DNA from: Ruminococcus sp.
GTDB taxonomy: Bacteria > Bacillota > Clostridia > Oscillospirales > Ruminococcaceae
Length of the DNA: 36,392 nt
NCBI GenBank assembly: GCA_020861185.1
Contig: JAJBSV010000015.1
Location: forward strand, 1 to 36,392
Direction of reading: 5' to 3'
This document shows, one piece after another, positions 23,573 to 32,069 of the stretch; position 1 is the first letter of the stretch, and each line of letters starts with the position of its first letter. The notes below the pieces were generated by a model, which saw only the letters and a program-made list of their open reading frames with translations, was not told the origin of the DNA and searched no databases. The translations under genes were made by a program, and so were the position numbers.

Positions 23573-23680
23573 CAGATTTTTACCCGAAAACTCAAAAAAA
23601 TTCTTTCTCGGAAGTGCAACTGTCCACTAGTGACGGACAAATTCCCGCAATCGTTTTTGAGTGCCCGGGTAATCAGAATA

Positions 23681-24163
23681 TTACTGCTGTTGAGCCTCTT
23701 CCGCTTCGACCTGTTTGCCGGCGTTTTTGATGGTCTCGCGCATGGTCTTGATTTCGTTAAGGGACTTGTTCAAGGACTTTTCGGTCTCGCCAAAGATATT
23801 GTCAAGCTTCTCGACCATAGCCTTCTTGATTGAGAGGTCCATTGCGTGCGACTGGGCGGTCAGGTCCTGAGCGGCAGCTTTTGCCTGCTTTACAATCTCT
23901 TCCTCCGAGACAATCTTCTTTGCCTTCTCCTCGGCGTCCTTGATAATCTGCTCCGCCTTTTCGTTGGCATCCTGAATGATGCTTGAACGGTCGGCAACCA
24001 TTTCTTTCGCTTTTCTTATCTCGGTGGGTAAGTTGTAGCGGATATTGTCGATGCAGTCACGAAGCTGGTCGGTGTCAACCATGCTCTTCTTGTTCGAGAA
24101 GGGGACTGTTACCGCCTTGTCGAGCACCTCGTCCATCATCTCTAAGATTTCATCAATAGTCAT
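23681..24163 (-). CDS. coiled-coil protein, ATP synthase subunit H-like
   Basis: A 160-residue mostly helical protein. A long coiled coil spans about 45-100 (EIRKAKEMVADRSSIIQDA, then KAEQIIKDAEEKAKKIVSEE) and helices continue to the Gln-rich end. It is commonly annotated in Clostridia as V-type ATPase subunit H-like or DivIVA-like on coiled-coil similarity alone; no ATPase genes are nearby, so a cytoskeletal or division role is as plausible. It follows coaD by six bases, as in many Clostridia. It ends near 23681; a small inverted repeat (TGTCC/GGACA) lies downstream before the lysC promoter. Confidence 0.7.
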   Translation of the reverse strand: MTIDEILEMMDEVLDKAVTVPFSNKKSMVDTDQLRDCIDNIRYNLPTEIRKAKEMVADRSSIIQDANEKAEQIIKDAEEKAKKIVSEEEIVKQAKAAAQDLTAQSHAMDLSIKKAMVEKLDNIFGETEKSLNKSLNEIKTMRETIKNAGKQVEAEEAQQQ

Positions 24164-24169
24164 TAGTTT

Positions 24170-24685
24170 CTACTCCTTCGCATTTATTGTTTCCCGCCCA
24201 AGACCCGTGAGTCTGGCGGCAATTCTTTCCTTTATTTCAGCCGGCACGAAGTCACTGATGTCCCCACCGAAGTAGGCAATCTGTTTTACTACGCTTGAGC
24301 TTAAGTACATGTTTTCCGAGCGGGTAACGAGGAAAATCGTCTCCGCCTCGGGACAGAGCTTCTTGTTGGCGAGCGCCATCTGGAACTCATATTCAAAGTC
24401 GGAAACGGCTCGAAGTCCTTTGACAATAGCCGTAGCGCCTTTGCTCTTCACGAAGTCCGCAAGCAGTCCCTCCGACGCCTCGACCTCGACATTATCTAAG
24501 TTCTTAGTGACGGTTTTTATCATCTCGACCCGTTCCTCGGGCGAAAACATCGGCTCCTTGGTCGGGTTGATTGAGACTAGGACGATAACCTTGTCGAATA
24601 TCGCCGAAGCGCGCTGAATAATGTCGACGTGCCCGAGCGTTACCGGGTCGAAGCTACCCGGACAAACCGCGATACGTTCACTCAT
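24170..24685 (-). CDS. coaD: pantetheine-phosphate adenylyltransferase
   Basis: A 171-residue enzyme for the fourth step of coenzyme A synthesis, joining AMP from ATP to 4'-phosphopantetheine. [15 protein letters not shown] (residues 9-23, with the nucleotidyltransferase T/HxGH motif) and [15 protein letters not shown] are typical. The start overlaps the end of rsmD by eight bases, the usual rsmD-coaD coupling. Confidence 0.96.
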   Translation of the reverse strand: MSERIAVCPGSFDPVTLGHVDIIQRASAIFDKVIVLVSINPTKEPMFSPEERVEMIKTVTKNLDNVEVEASEGLLADFVKSKGATAIVKGLRAVSDFEYEFQMALANKKLCPEAETIFLVTRSENMYLSSSVVKQIAYFGGDISDFVPAEIKERIAARLTGLGRETINAKE

Positions 24686-25253
24686 CCGCTTTGCCTTCTT
24701 CCTCGTCGTCCTTTATGAATACGCTGAGAGCGGTTTTCTTGCCACAGCTGTATCGCTTTCTGAGCTTCAGTCCTGCAAATTTTTCCGGGAGAACAAGCCT
24801 CGCTTCGTGCTCGCATACAACTATGCACTTCTCGCTCATAACAGCCTCGCAGAGCTCGAGCGACTTTTCCGTCAGACCCTCCTCATACGGCGGGTCCATC
24901 AGGATGATGTCGAACTTTTCGTGTCCGCTCGCCGCCATCTTGAGGTAGTTAATCGCGTCGGTGTTGATAATCTTTGATTGGTCACCGAGATTGCAGGCTT
25001 TCACGTTCTCTTTTATTATGCCGACCGCATCTCTTGCCTTCTCGACGAATACAGTGCTGTTCGCGCCCCTTGAGAGCGCCTCGATTCCGAGCTGTCCGCT
25101 TCCCGCATAGAGGTCAAGAACCCTCGTACAGGGGATGTCGAACTGTATTATCGAAAAGATGGTTTCTTTTGTTTTGTCGGTTGTCGGTCTTGTCTCTTCG
25201 CCCTCGAGGGCTTTGAGCTTTCTTCCTCGCAGACTGCCGGTAATAACTCTCAT
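24678..25253 (-). CDS. rsmD: 16S rRNA (guanine(966)-N2)-methyltransferase
   Basis: A 191-residue class I methyltransferase that methylates G966 of 16S rRNA using S-adenosylmethionine. Visible: [13 protein letters not shown] with [15 protein letters not shown] (the family opening), the SAM-binding [18 protein letters not shown], and the catalytic DPPY motif ([14 protein letters not shown]). 25 bases after the TIM-barrel gene on the minus strand. Confidence 0.95.
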   Translation of the reverse strand: MRVITGSLRGRKLKALEGEETRPTTDKTKETIFSIIQFDIPCTRVLDLYAGSGQLGIEALSRGANSTVFVEKARDAVGIIKENVKACNLGDQSKIINTDAINYLKMAASGHEKFDIILMDPPYEEGLTEKSLELCEAVMSEKCIVVCEHEARLVLPEKFAGLKLRKRYSCGKKTALSVFIKDDEEEGKADE

Positions 25254-25278
25254 ACTGGGAGCCGCCTTTCTGTATTAT

Positions 25279-25959
25279 TTATTGGTTTCCGCTGTTATAT
25301 CTTTCGCGGTATTTTCTCATGGATTCAGCAAAGACCTCGCCGTTCGACGGCGGAGTATAGGTGATTGCGTTCGCTCCCGCCGCGATGGTCCCGGAAATTG
25401 ATTCGTCCGTCGGACCGCCCGTTGCTATTATTGGGAAGTCGGGGTATTTCTCCCGAATCATCCGAACGAGAGCCAGAGTCTTTGTCGATGCCGCAACGTT
25501 CAGGATATCGGCACCCGCCTGAATGCGCCGGTCGATGTCCTGTTTTTCCGAGACGATGGTCGCCACGACCGGGATATCTATTTTCGTCTTAATCTGTGTG
25601 ATAATCTGCGGGTCAATCGGAGCATTCACGACGACCGCAAAGGCTCCCTGATTCTCGGCGGTCTCGGCAAGCCGAACGGAGCGCTCGCCGCCGGTAACTC
25701 CGCCTCCGACGCCGACAAACACCGGGACGTTCGAGACGGAAATTATCGCCTGAGAGATGACCGGCTGTGGGGTGAACGGATAAACCGCGATGACGGCGTC
25801 CGCATTGATATTATTGATGATTGCGACGTCCGTCGAGAACACAAGCGACTTGATTCGCTTGCCGAATATCACTATTCCCGAACACTGGTAAATTACATCC
25901 GGTACGCTGAGTATGTGGCTTCTTAAAACGCCTGAGTATTCGGGTATCTTTTTTTGCAT
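25279..25959 (-). CDS. TIM-barrel protein of the NMO/FMN-barrel type, unknown
   Basis: A 226-residue protein with an FMN-oxidoreductase-like TIM barrel: ADAVIAVYPFTPQP, VPVFVGVGGGVTGGERSVRLAE, GAFAVVVNAPIDP, ADILNVAAS and FPIIATGGPTDESI are phosphate- or flavin-binding-like strands. In Clostridia such proteins are annotated as hydrolases or nitronate-monooxygenase-like, without proof. AAAGGA precedes ATG 25959, and it sits 25 bases after uvrC, in a housekeeping operon. Confidence 0.7.
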   Translation of the reverse strand: MQKKIPEYSGVLRSHILSVPDVIYQCSGIVIFGKRIKSLVFSTDVAIINNINADAVIAVYPFTPQPVISQAIISVSNVPVFVGVGGGVTGGERSVRLAETAENQGAFAVVVNAPIDPQIITQIKTKIDIPVVATIVSEKQDIDRRIQAGADILNVAASTKTLALVRMIREKYPDFPIIATGGPTDESISGTIAAGANAITYTPPSNGEVFAESMRKYRERYNSGNQ

Positions 25960-25984
25960 TTTGAATCCTTTCTGTAGAATAACT

Positions 25985-27835
25985 CTATTGTAACTGGTCG
26001 ATAAACTTCTCCTTGACTTCCTGCGCCTTTTCGGGGCTGATTTTCATTACTGCGGCGATGTCTTCGATTGTCGCCGACTTTAGCTGTTGCTTGGTTTTGA
26101 ATTCGTTTAAGAGTGCTTGCGCTTTCTTCTCGCCGATGCCGTAAATTTTCGTGAGCTCGGTTTCGTGGGTATGGGTCGAGCGCTTCTGCTTCTGGAATGT
26201 GATAGTGTAACGGTGCACCTCGTCCTGAAGCTTCGTCAGGAGTGCGAATACAGAGCGTGATTTCGAAATCTGGATTTCGCTCCCGTCTGCGGTGACGACA
26301 GCCCGGGTGTGGTGCTTGTTGTCCTTGACGAGACCGAAGAGGGGAATGTCGACATGATATTCTTCAAGTAGTGGCAGAACCGCCGAAACGTGTCCCTTTC
26401 CGCCGTCAAGGAATATGACGTCGGGAAGCCTCTTGAAGCCCTCGTCCTTGCATTCGGGGTCGAGATAGTTCTCAAGCCGCCGCGAGATGACCTCACGCAT
26501 GCTGGCGTAGTCGTTCTGTTCGACAACGGTCTTTATGTTGAATTTCTTGTAATACTTCTTTGCGAACCGGCACTTGTCCATCACGACCATTCCGGCGACC
26601 ATGTCGGTGGAGCCTAAGTTCGAGATGTCGTAGCATTCGATATAGTTCGGCGTTTTCGTGAGCCCAAGGAGCTCGCCCAATTCTTCGAGAACCGCAACTT
26701 CTTTGCCCGTCCGACCTATTCTTACAGATAATTGCTCGACAGCGTTCTTTTCGGCAAGGTCAAGAAGCCCCTTCATTTCGCCGCGCTTCGGGTTCGCAAT
26801 GCTGACTGCGTGCCCCGACTTTTCGGCAAGAAATCGCCTTATGTTGTCGGTCTCCTGAAGCTCCTCGTCGATATAAATCTCTCTCGGAATCTTGACCGCA
26901 CGGTCGTAGTACTGAATCAGAAACTCCTCACGGGTCGAGATATCGTCCGTGGTTTCGCCCAGGATGAAATCCTGCTTGTCATAGAGCCGACCCATTCGGT
27001 AATTGAGCACCGAAATGCAGGTGATGCCGCCGTTCCTTGCAAGGGCGAAGATGTCCGTGTCGGGCATGTTTTCCTCGAAAATCTTCTGCGTATCTGCCGA
27101 GCGGGTGATGGCGGCAATTCGGTCGCGGATGACCGCCGCCTTCTCAAACTCGAGGTTCTCCGAAAGCCGGTTCATCTCTTCCGTCAGCTCTTCGACCGAC
27201 TGCTTGCTTCCGCTTTTTATATAGTCCACCGCCTGATTTATAATCTCGGCGTAGTCCTCCTTCGAAAAGCATCCCCGGCATAGCCCGATGCACCGCTTAA
27301 TCTGGAAGTTGAGGCAGGGACGCTCTTTGCCGAAGTCTCTCGGAAAGACTTTTTTGCAGGTCGGGAGCATGAAAACCCGGTTGACCTCTTCGACAGCCTG
27401 ACTCGAAGTGAATCCGCTTGTGTAGGGACCGATGAAGGTGCCCGGACCCTTTTTCTGCATCTCGCGGGTAATCCTCGGGTAATCCTCGTCCGAAATCTTG
27501 ATGTAAGAATAGCCCTTGTCGTCCTTCAGAAGGATATTGTATTTCGGCTTGTGCTGTTTTATCAGCGATGCTTCGAGGACAAGAGCCTCATAGTCGGATG
27601 AGGTGCAGATGAAGTCGTAATCCCAGACATTCGAGACCATTTTCGCGACCTTCGGTAGATGGTCGTTATCGTGGAAATAGGTAGAGACGCGGTTACGAAG
27701 GTTCTTCGCCTTGCCGATGTATATGATGGTGCCGGCATGGTTCTTCATGATGTAGCACCCGGGCGAAGTGGTAAGCCCTCGGGTCTTCTCCCGGAGGTAT
27801 TCAAGCCGGGGGTTATCCTCTATGGTAACGCGCAT
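25985..27835 (-). CDS. uvrC: excinuclease ABC subunit C
   Basis: A 616-residue protein of full length that makes both incisions in nucleotide excision repair. Domains: GIY-YIG nuclease (about 20-95; GCYIMKNHAGTIIYIGKAKNLRNRV), a Cys-rich region (CLNFQIKRCIGLCRGC), a UvrB-binding UVR motif (about 210-245), the RNase H-like nuclease (ECYDISNLGSTDMVAGMVV, LPDVIFLDGGKGH) and the helix-hairpin-helix tail (IYGIGEKKAQALLNEF). Between the cyclophilin and TIM-barrel genes on the same strand. Confidence 0.97.
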   Translation of the reverse strand: MRVTIEDNPRLEYLREKTRGLTTSPGCYIMKNHAGTIIYIGKAKNLRNRVSTYFHDNDHLPKVAKMVSNVWDYDFICTSSDYEALVLEASLIKQHKPKYNILLKDDKGYSYIKISDEDYPRITREMQKKGPGTFIGPYTSGFTSSQAVEEVNRVFMLPTCKKVFPRDFGKERPCLNFQIKRCIGLCRGCFSKEDYAEIINQAVDYIKSGSKQSVEELTEEMNRLSENLEFEKAAVIRDRIAAITRSADTQKIFEENMPDTDIFALARNGGITCISVLNYRMGRLYDKQDFILGETTDDISTREEFLIQYYDRAVKIPREIYIDEELQETDNIRRFLAEKSGHAVSIANPKRGEMKGLLDLAEKNAVEQLSVRIGRTGKEVAVLEELGELLGLTKTPNYIECYDISNLGSTDMVAGMVVMDKCRFAKKYYKKFNIKTVVEQNDYASMREVISRRLENYLDPECKDEGFKRLPDVIFLDGGKGHVSAVLPLLEEYHVDIPLFGLVKDNKHHTRAVVTADGSEIQISKSRSVFALLTKLQDEVHRYTITFQKQKRSTHTHETELTKIYGIGEKKAQALLNEFKTKQQLKSATIEDIAAVMKISPEKAQEVKEKFIDQLQ

Positions 27836-27861
27836 CTGACTTCAAAGTCTCCTTGCAAAAA

Positions 27862-28347
27862 TCATTGATCGAAATAGTTCACAATTCTTATAGTCTTGAT
27901 TCTCTGGGGAACGGTGGGGCGGTCGTTCATGTCGGTCTTGACCGAAACAATCCTGTCGACAACGTCCATTCCCTCGACAACCGTGCCGAAAGCGGCATAG
28001 GAGCCGTCGAGATAGAGTGAATCCTTGTGGACGATGAAGAACTGCGACGAAGCCGAGTTCGGATCTTGAGCCCTCGCCATCGAGATGGTTCCTCTTGTGT
28101 GCTTGAGAGTGTTATTGACGCCGTTCAGCTTGAACTCGCCGCGGATATTCTCGTCTGAACCGCCCATGCCGGTTCCGGTCGGGTCGCCGCCCTGAATCAT
28201 AAAGTTTTTGATGACTCTGTGGAAGATAAGTCCGTCATAAAAATGCTCATTAACAAGCTTCTCGAAATTGGCAACCGTCAAAGGCGCCTCCTTCGGGCAA
28301 AGCTCAATCCCAATCTTCCCACCGTCTTCCATTTCAATTACTATCAT
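27862..28347 (-). CDS. cyclophilin-type peptidyl-prolyl isomerase
   Basis: A 161-residue cyclophilin without a signal peptide, so probably cytoplasmic. It speeds cis-trans isomerisation of prolyl bonds. Motifs: FHRVIKNFMIQGGDPTGTGMGG (catalytic Arg and ligand loop), GTISMARAQDPNSASSQFFI and FGTVVEGMDVVDRI. AAGGAG precedes ATG 28347; it follows the lipoprotein gene by 15 bases. Confidence 0.95.
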   Translation of the reverse strand: MIVIEMEDGGKIGIELCPKEAPLTVANFEKLVNEHFYDGLIFHRVIKNFMIQGGDPTGTGMGGSDENIRGEFKLNGVNNTLKHTRGTISMARAQDPNSASSQFFIVHKDSLYLDGSYAAFGTVVEGMDVVDRIVSVKTDMNDRPTVPQRIKTIRIVNYFDQ

Positions 28348-28362
28348 TATAATCGTCTCCTT

Positions 28363-29199
28363 TTAAAATTCACTTGCTTCCGTCTCCGTCAAACCCTCGG
28401 GTATACTCATATCCATCCCGCTCACATCGCTCTCGGCGATATCAAAGTAATACTTCGTGAACGAGCCGGAGTCGGGGTTCTCGTCGACGACGTCGAAAGT
28501 GCCGTCCGTATAGAACGTCCATGTGGACGTAATAGTGCTTCCATGTGATACGACATTGTATACTTCAATAACACAGTCGCTCTCTTCACTCGTTGAGACA
28601 AGTGAGTAGTACTCTTTGCTATATCCAAATTCAATCTCAGATGCAGTCGAAGTCCTTGCATAAGAATAGTAAGTATAAGCATCGAGGTCAATAACCGTGA
28701 CGGTATCAGCCGTCATGACTATCTTCTGCGAGTTGTTGATGTAGACTTTATTGACGCCGTTTATATAGTACTCCCGCTCGTACATGACGACTGTTTCACC
28801 GTCGTAGGAAACCGCTTCGGTAAGCTTGGCATGGACTTGGGTGGAATTAAGGAGCGTCAGATAGTCCATGGCGATAGTGTCGGGAATATAGGTGACTTCT
28901 TCGTCCAAGTCGACCGAATCTTCGGTGGTCGTAATCTCGCTTGATGAGTCGCCAGCTGTGGTGGTCACTTCGGGAGTCTCTTCCGTGGCTTCGGTTTCGG
29001 AGGTGGTGTCGGCTTCCGTATATTCCACGGACGTAACGGCTTCTGCTTCACTTTCAGTAGAGCCCGTGACGATATTGTCGGGAACTCCGTTATAGGACGT
29101 GGTGGCTTCGCTGTCGGTGCTGTTTTCCTCGGCGTTGCCGCAGGAGCACATGGTAATCAGCATGCAGAATGCCATCAAAAATGCAACTGTTCTTTTCAT
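28363..29199 (-). CDS. putative lipoprotein, Ser/Thr/Glu-rich, unknown
   Basis: 278 residues from ATG 29199, chosen because it begins a lipoprotein-type signal peptide (MKRTVAFLMAFCMLITMCSCG, Cys17/19 zone) and AAAGGACGG precedes it; the longer frame to 29334 runs through the promoter. After the Cys is a ~80-residue Thr/Glu/Val-rich linker, then a mixed beta-rich domain with several Tyr. It looks like a small exported lipoprotein of the LppX/outer-surface kind, but I recognise no family. First gene of the minus cluster to coiled-coil protein. Confidence 0.7.
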   Translation of the reverse strand: MKRTVAFLMAFCMLITMCSCGNAEENSTDSEATTSYNGVPDNIVTGSTESEAEAVTSVEYTEADTTSETEATEETPEVTTTAGDSSSEITTTEDSVDLDEEVTYIPDTIAMDYLTLLNSTQVHAKLTEAVSYDGETVVMYEREYYINGVNKVYINNSQKIVMTADTVTVIDLDAYTYYSYARTSTASEIEFGYSKEYYSLVSTSEESDCVIEVYNVVSHGSTITSTWTFYTDGTFDVVDENPDSGSFTKYYFDIAESDVSGMDMSIPEGLTETEASEF

Positions 29200-29251
29200 A
29201 AAAACCGTCCTTTCGCACAGGAGATATCCGGTTACACAAAATACCAAGCTT

Positions 29252-29280
29252 ATTATATCACAGTCCGCGGGATAATTCAA
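29252..29280 (-). promoter_or_regulatory. promoter of the lipoprotein-uvrC cluster
   Basis: On the minus strand TTGAAT (29280-29275) and TATAAT (29257-29252), 17-base spacer. Confidence 0.8.
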
Positions 29281-29357
29281 GCTTTCATATTTCAAAACGC
29301 ATAAATTAAACTTTTCTTGGGAAGATAGAAGCAAATAAATATAGGGGAGTTGGATTT

Positions 29358-30377
29358 ATGCCGCAAAGTTTAGGTCGGGCTACAATCATGATGGATAACG
29401 CAGTTTCAATAAAAAGCTGGGCGTCGGTCGTTGGAAAGAAGGAGGGTGAAGGACCCTTCGGCGACTGCTTCGACCATGTCGACAAGGACGACCGTTTCGG
29501 TCAGGAGAGCTTCGAGAAGGCGGAAAGCGCAATGCAGGGGCTCGCCATGCAGACGGCGCTCGAAAAGTGCCACCTCAAGCCGGACGATTTGTCCTTCATG
29601 TTCGGCGGAGACCTCCTCAATCAGTGCATCGGTACCAGCTTCGGCATCGGCGACTTCAACGTGCCTTTTTTAGGCATCTACGGCGCATGCTCGACTATCG
29701 CCGAGGGGATTCTCTTGTCGGCTTTGGCGGTCGATTCCGGTGCGGGAGACATAGTCGCGGCGGTGACTTCATCTCACTTTTGCACAGCAGAAAGGCAGTA
29801 CAGATTCCCGCTCGAATACGGCGGTCAGCGCACACCTACTTCCCAGTGGACTGCGACCGCCTCAGGAGCCGTAATCCTTGAAAGAGGCAACGCCTCGCCG
29901 TTCGTCCGAGCGGTCACCATCGGCAGGATAGAGGACAAGGGCATCAAGGACGCAAACAACATGGGAGCCGCAATGGCTCCGGCGGCATACTCGACGATAA
30001 AGCAGTTTCTTTCGGACACAAAAAAATCCCCCGACGAATTCGACCATATTGTGACTGGGGATTTGGGGAGCGTGGGCTCAAGGATTCTGGTGGAGCTGTT
30101 GCACCGCGACGGCATCGAAATTTCGGACAGGCACCTCGACTGCGGCTGTATGCTCTTTGACCCCGAAAATCAGGACGTCCATGCCGGAGGCTCGGGTTGC
30201 GGTTGCTCGGCAAACCTTCTGGCAGGGCATTTCCTGCCGGAGCTTAGATCCGGCAAGCTCAAAAATGTTCTTTTCGCCGCAACGGGTGCATTACTGTCCA
30301 CAACGTCAAGTCAGCAGGGGATGACTATCCCGGGAATTTCGCACCTCATCTGGCTTTCAAGCGAAATCGGACTATAG
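29358..30377 (+). CDS. spoVAD: stage V sporulation protein AD
   Basis: A 339-residue thiolase-fold protein of the spore inner-membrane channel that moves dipicolinic acid into the forespore and out at germination; SpoVAD binds the acid. Family stretches: AESAMQGLAMQTALEKC, FLGIYGACSTIAEGILLSAL, HFCTAERQYRFPLEYGGQRTPTSQWTATASGAVIL, DLGSVGSRILVELL and a conserved GGSGCGCSA. GGGGAG precedes ATG 29358. No spoVAC is upstream, unlike the usual order. Expected to be read by the forespore sigma factor; no sigma-G box could be placed with confidence. Confidence 0.95.
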   Translation: MPQSLGRATIMMDNAVSIKSWASVVGKKEGEGPFGDCFDHVDKDDRFGQESFEKAESAMQGLAMQTALEKCHLKPDDLSFMFGGDLLNQCIGTSFGIGDFNVPFLGIYGACSTIAEGILLSALAVDSGAGDIVAAVTSSHFCTAERQYRFPLEYGGQRTPTSQWTATASGAVILERGNASPFVRAVTIGRIEDKGIKDANNMGAAMAPAAYSTIKQFLSDTKKSPDEFDHIVTGDLGSVGSRILVELLHRDGIEISDRHLDCGCMLFDPENQDVHAGGSGCGCSANLLAGHFLPELRSGKLKNVLFAATGALLSTTSSQQGMTIPGISHLIWLSSEIGL

Positions 30378-30388
30378 GGGGTGATAGT

Positions 30389-30745
30389 ATGCAATATTTA
30401 TGGGCATTTCTGGTCGGCGGAATCATCTGTGCCATCGGTCAGCTTCTCATCGACTTCACGAAGCTGACCCCGGCACGAATCCTGACGCTCTATGTCGTTG
30501 TGGGAGTAATCCTGAGCGGAGTGGGGATATATCAGTATCTCGCCGACTTTGCCGGAGCGGGCGCAACGGTGCCCCTGACCGGCTTTGGCAACTCCATCGC
30601 CAAGGGAATAAGAGAAGCCGTCGACGAAAAGGGCTTCCTGGGGATTTTTACAGGCGGTCTGACTGCGTGTGCGGGCGGCATCACCGCCGCAATGGTCTTT
30701 TCGCTTCTGGCGGCACTTATATTCAAACCGAAGCCGAAGAGCTAA
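30389..30745 (+). CDS. spoVAE: stage V sporulation protein AE (SpoVAEB type)
   Basis: A 118-residue membrane protein with hydrophobic segments at about 4-22, 32-52 and 90-112. The WAFLVGGIICAIGQLLIDFTK opening, LTPARILTLYVVVGVILSG and the GFGNSIAKGIREAVDEKGFLG loop are typical of SpoVAEB, a channel subunit for dipicolinic acid. Starts 11 bases after spoVAD with GGGGTGAT in front. Confidence 0.95.
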   Translation: MQYLWAFLVGGIICAIGQLLIDFTKLTPARILTLYVVVGVILSGVGIYQYLADFAGAGATVPLTGFGNSIAKGIREAVDEKGFLGIFTGGLTACAGGITAAMVFSLLAALIFKPKPKS

Positions 30746-30778
30746 AAAAGCGGGACTGAGCAATCAGTCCCACTTTTC
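30745..30778. terminator. bidirectional terminator after spoVAE
   Basis: GGGACTGA (30752-30759), GCAA loop, TCAGTCCC (30764-30771), flanked by an A-run and CTTTTCT; serves spoVAE and the convergent XRE gene. Confidence 0.9.
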
Positions 30779-30787
30779 TATTTATCC

Positions 30788-31294
30788 CTATTCTTCATAA
30801 TCATACATATGCTTCTCAACATACCCCATCATCCGATTATTGAGAACTATGTACTCAATCAGCACCACAACCGGTGTGAAGGCGGACATTATCGGCTCTT
30901 CAAATATTATCGGTGCCACAATCAGGAAGGCAAGAGCAATCACTGCCGATATAACGAATTCCGCAATATGCTCCTTCCTCCATTTTTTCTTCCAGTAGTC
31001 GCTTTTCTCTTTGTTTGAGAACATTTCCGAGCGTGCAATTTTCATGACGTTCTCGTCTGCCTTTCGGCGGAAGCTTTTGTCATCAAGAACCTCGCCTGCA
31101 AGGAGCTCATTTATGCTGACGTTAAAAGTTTTCGCCAACACCTCGAGCATGTCAATGCTCGGCATATAGCTCCCAGTCTCCCAACGGGAGATTGTTTTGT
31201 TGGTAACGCCTATCCGCTCGCCAAGTTGTTCCTGAGTGAGACCGTTCTGTTTGCGAAGCTCTGCAATAAATTTGCCGGTTTTGACCTGATCCAT
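30788..31294 (-). CDS. XRE-family regulator with two transmembrane helices
   Basis: A 168-residue protein: helix-turn-helix domain at residues 8-63 (KFIAELRKQNGLTQEQLGERIGVTNKTISRWE), a basic linker, then two hydrophobic helices (about 110-131 and 135-152). Membrane-tied XRE regulators of this design are common in Clostridia and may sense envelope state; target unknown. ATG 31294 follows GAGGTGAT. Transcribed divergently from the Rrf2 gene. Confidence 0.85.
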   Translation of the reverse strand: MDQVKTGKFIAELRKQNGLTQEQLGERIGVTNKTISRWETGSYMPSIDMLEVLAKTFNVSINELLAGEVLDDKSFRRKADENVMKIARSEMFSNKEKSDYWKKKWRKEHIAEFVISAVIALAFLIVAPIIFEEPIMSAFTPVVVLIEYIVLNNRMMGYVEKHMYDYEE

Positions 31295-31311
31295 ATCATC
31301 ACCTCAGACTA

Positions 31312-31340
31312 ATCATACCCGATTTCCTGTGAGAATTCAA
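31312..31340 (-). promoter_or_regulatory. promoter of the XRE regulator
   Basis: On the minus strand TTGAAT (31340-31335) and TATGAT (31317-31312), 17-base spacer. Confidence 0.7.
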
Positions 31341-31400
31341 CCCCACAAATGGCGAATCGACTTTTTTTGCGTGAGTTTTTCGCATTTTTCGCTTCCCAAA

Positions 31401-31421
31401 TTGTAACTCTTGAATTTACAC
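31401..31421 (+). promoter_or_regulatory. putative Rrf2 operator at its own promoter
   Basis: TTGTAA (31401-31406), nine bases, TTACAC (31416-31421): an imperfect copy of the GTTGTAA-N9-TTACAAC repeats at 31973 and 32015, in the same register over the -35 box (31410-31415). Suggests self-regulation. Confidence 0.55.
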
Positions 31422-31438
31422 CCGACTCGTGCTATAAT
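31410..31438 (+). promoter_or_regulatory. promoter of the Rrf2 regulator gene
   Basis: TTGAAT (31410-31415) and TATAAT (31433-31438), 17-base spacer. Confidence 0.85.
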
Positions 31439-31469
31439 ATTCATATCAAACTTAGGGAGCATCTGTAGA

Positions 31470-31916
31470 ATGCAAATTTCCAGCCGATTCACAATAGCTA
31501 TTCACATACTCACATGTATCGAGACGTTCAAGGACCAATACAAAATTACGAGCGAGTTTCTGGCGGGGAGCATCAACGTCAATCCGGTCATAATCCGCAG
31601 AATTCTCCAGCAGCTCAAAGCCGCAGGGTTCATCACCGTGGCTCGGGGGAGCGGGGGAGCGTCGATTGCGAAGCCTCTTGACGAAATAACCTTCCTCGAT
31701 GTCTACAACGCCGTTGAGTGCGTTGAGAGCGGCGAGCTCTTCCATTTCCACGAAAACCCGAGTCAGGCTTGCCCTGTCGGCAGGAATATCCACGCCGCCC
31801 TTGACGACAAGCTGATGACGATTCAGCAGGCTATGGAGGACAAAATGCGGGAGATAACCGTCGCGGATGTCGTCAACGACACTAAAATTTGCATAGAAAA
31901 AGAGTCCGAAAGCTGA
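31470..31916 (+). CDS. Rrf2-family transcriptional regulator (YwnA-like)
   Basis: A 148-residue protein with the Rrf2 winged helix at the N-terminus (SSRFTIAIHILTCIE, TSEFLAGSINVNPVIIRRIL, GFITVARGSGGASIAKPLDEIT) and a dimerisation helix. Cysteines at 16, 84, 101 and 141; the ACPVG segment occurs in YwnA-type members, but the three-Cys iron-sulfur cluster pattern of IscR/NsrR is not evident. Such regulators sense redox or cysteine state. Start ATG 31470 (AGGGAG upstream) rather than 31410, which is inside the promoter. It has its own terminator; the next operon carries two perfect copies of a motif also found at its own promoter. Confidence 0.88.
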   Translation: MQISSRFTIAIHILTCIETFKDQYKITSEFLAGSINVNPVIIRRILQQLKAAGFITVARGSGGASIAKPLDEITFLDVYNAVECVESGELFHFHENPSQACPVGRNIHAALDDKLMTIQQAMEDKMREITVADVVNDTKICIEKESES

Positions 31917-31937
31917 TTTTTCGGACTTTTCTTTTAT
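31903..31937 (+). terminator. terminator of the Rrf2 gene
   Basis: AGTCCGAAA (31903-31911) with TTTCGGACT (31919-31927), then TTTTCTTTTA. The stem covers the stop codon region. Confidence 0.85.
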
Positions 31938-31972
31938 CGGCATAGTCGATTTTATGCTACTTCAAAAATTTT

Positions 31973-31997
31973 AGTTGTAACTATTGACATTACAACT
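31973..31997 (+). promoter_or_regulatory. putative Rrf2 operator 1
   Basis: Perfect inverted repeat AGTTGTAA (31973-31980), nine bases, TTACAACT (31990-31997). The nine-base centre contains the -35 box TTGACA. Confidence 0.75.
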
Positions 31998-32012
31998 ATG
32001 ATGTGCTATACT
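31984..32012 (+). promoter_or_regulatory. promoter of the ywnB-macrodomain-SirTM operon
   Basis: TTGACA (31984-31989) and TATACT (32007-32012), 17-base spacer, between two operator copies. Confidence 0.85.
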
Positions 32013-32014
32013 CG

Positions 32015-32039
32015 TGTTGTAATCGGAAAGGTTACAACA
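32015..32039 (+). promoter_or_regulatory. putative Rrf2 operator 2
   Basis: Perfect inverted repeat TGTTGTAA (32015-32022), nine bases, TTACAACA (32032-32039). Its centre is 42 bases (four helical turns) from that of operator 1, over the transcription start. Confidence 0.75.
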
Positions 32040-32069
32040 ATAATACTTAATTTTTCGGAGGTAATCATA

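Noticed and set aside
29281-29357. Sigma-G promoter of spoVAD
   Set aside because: A GCATA-like -35 is present but no convincing -10 follows at the right distance.
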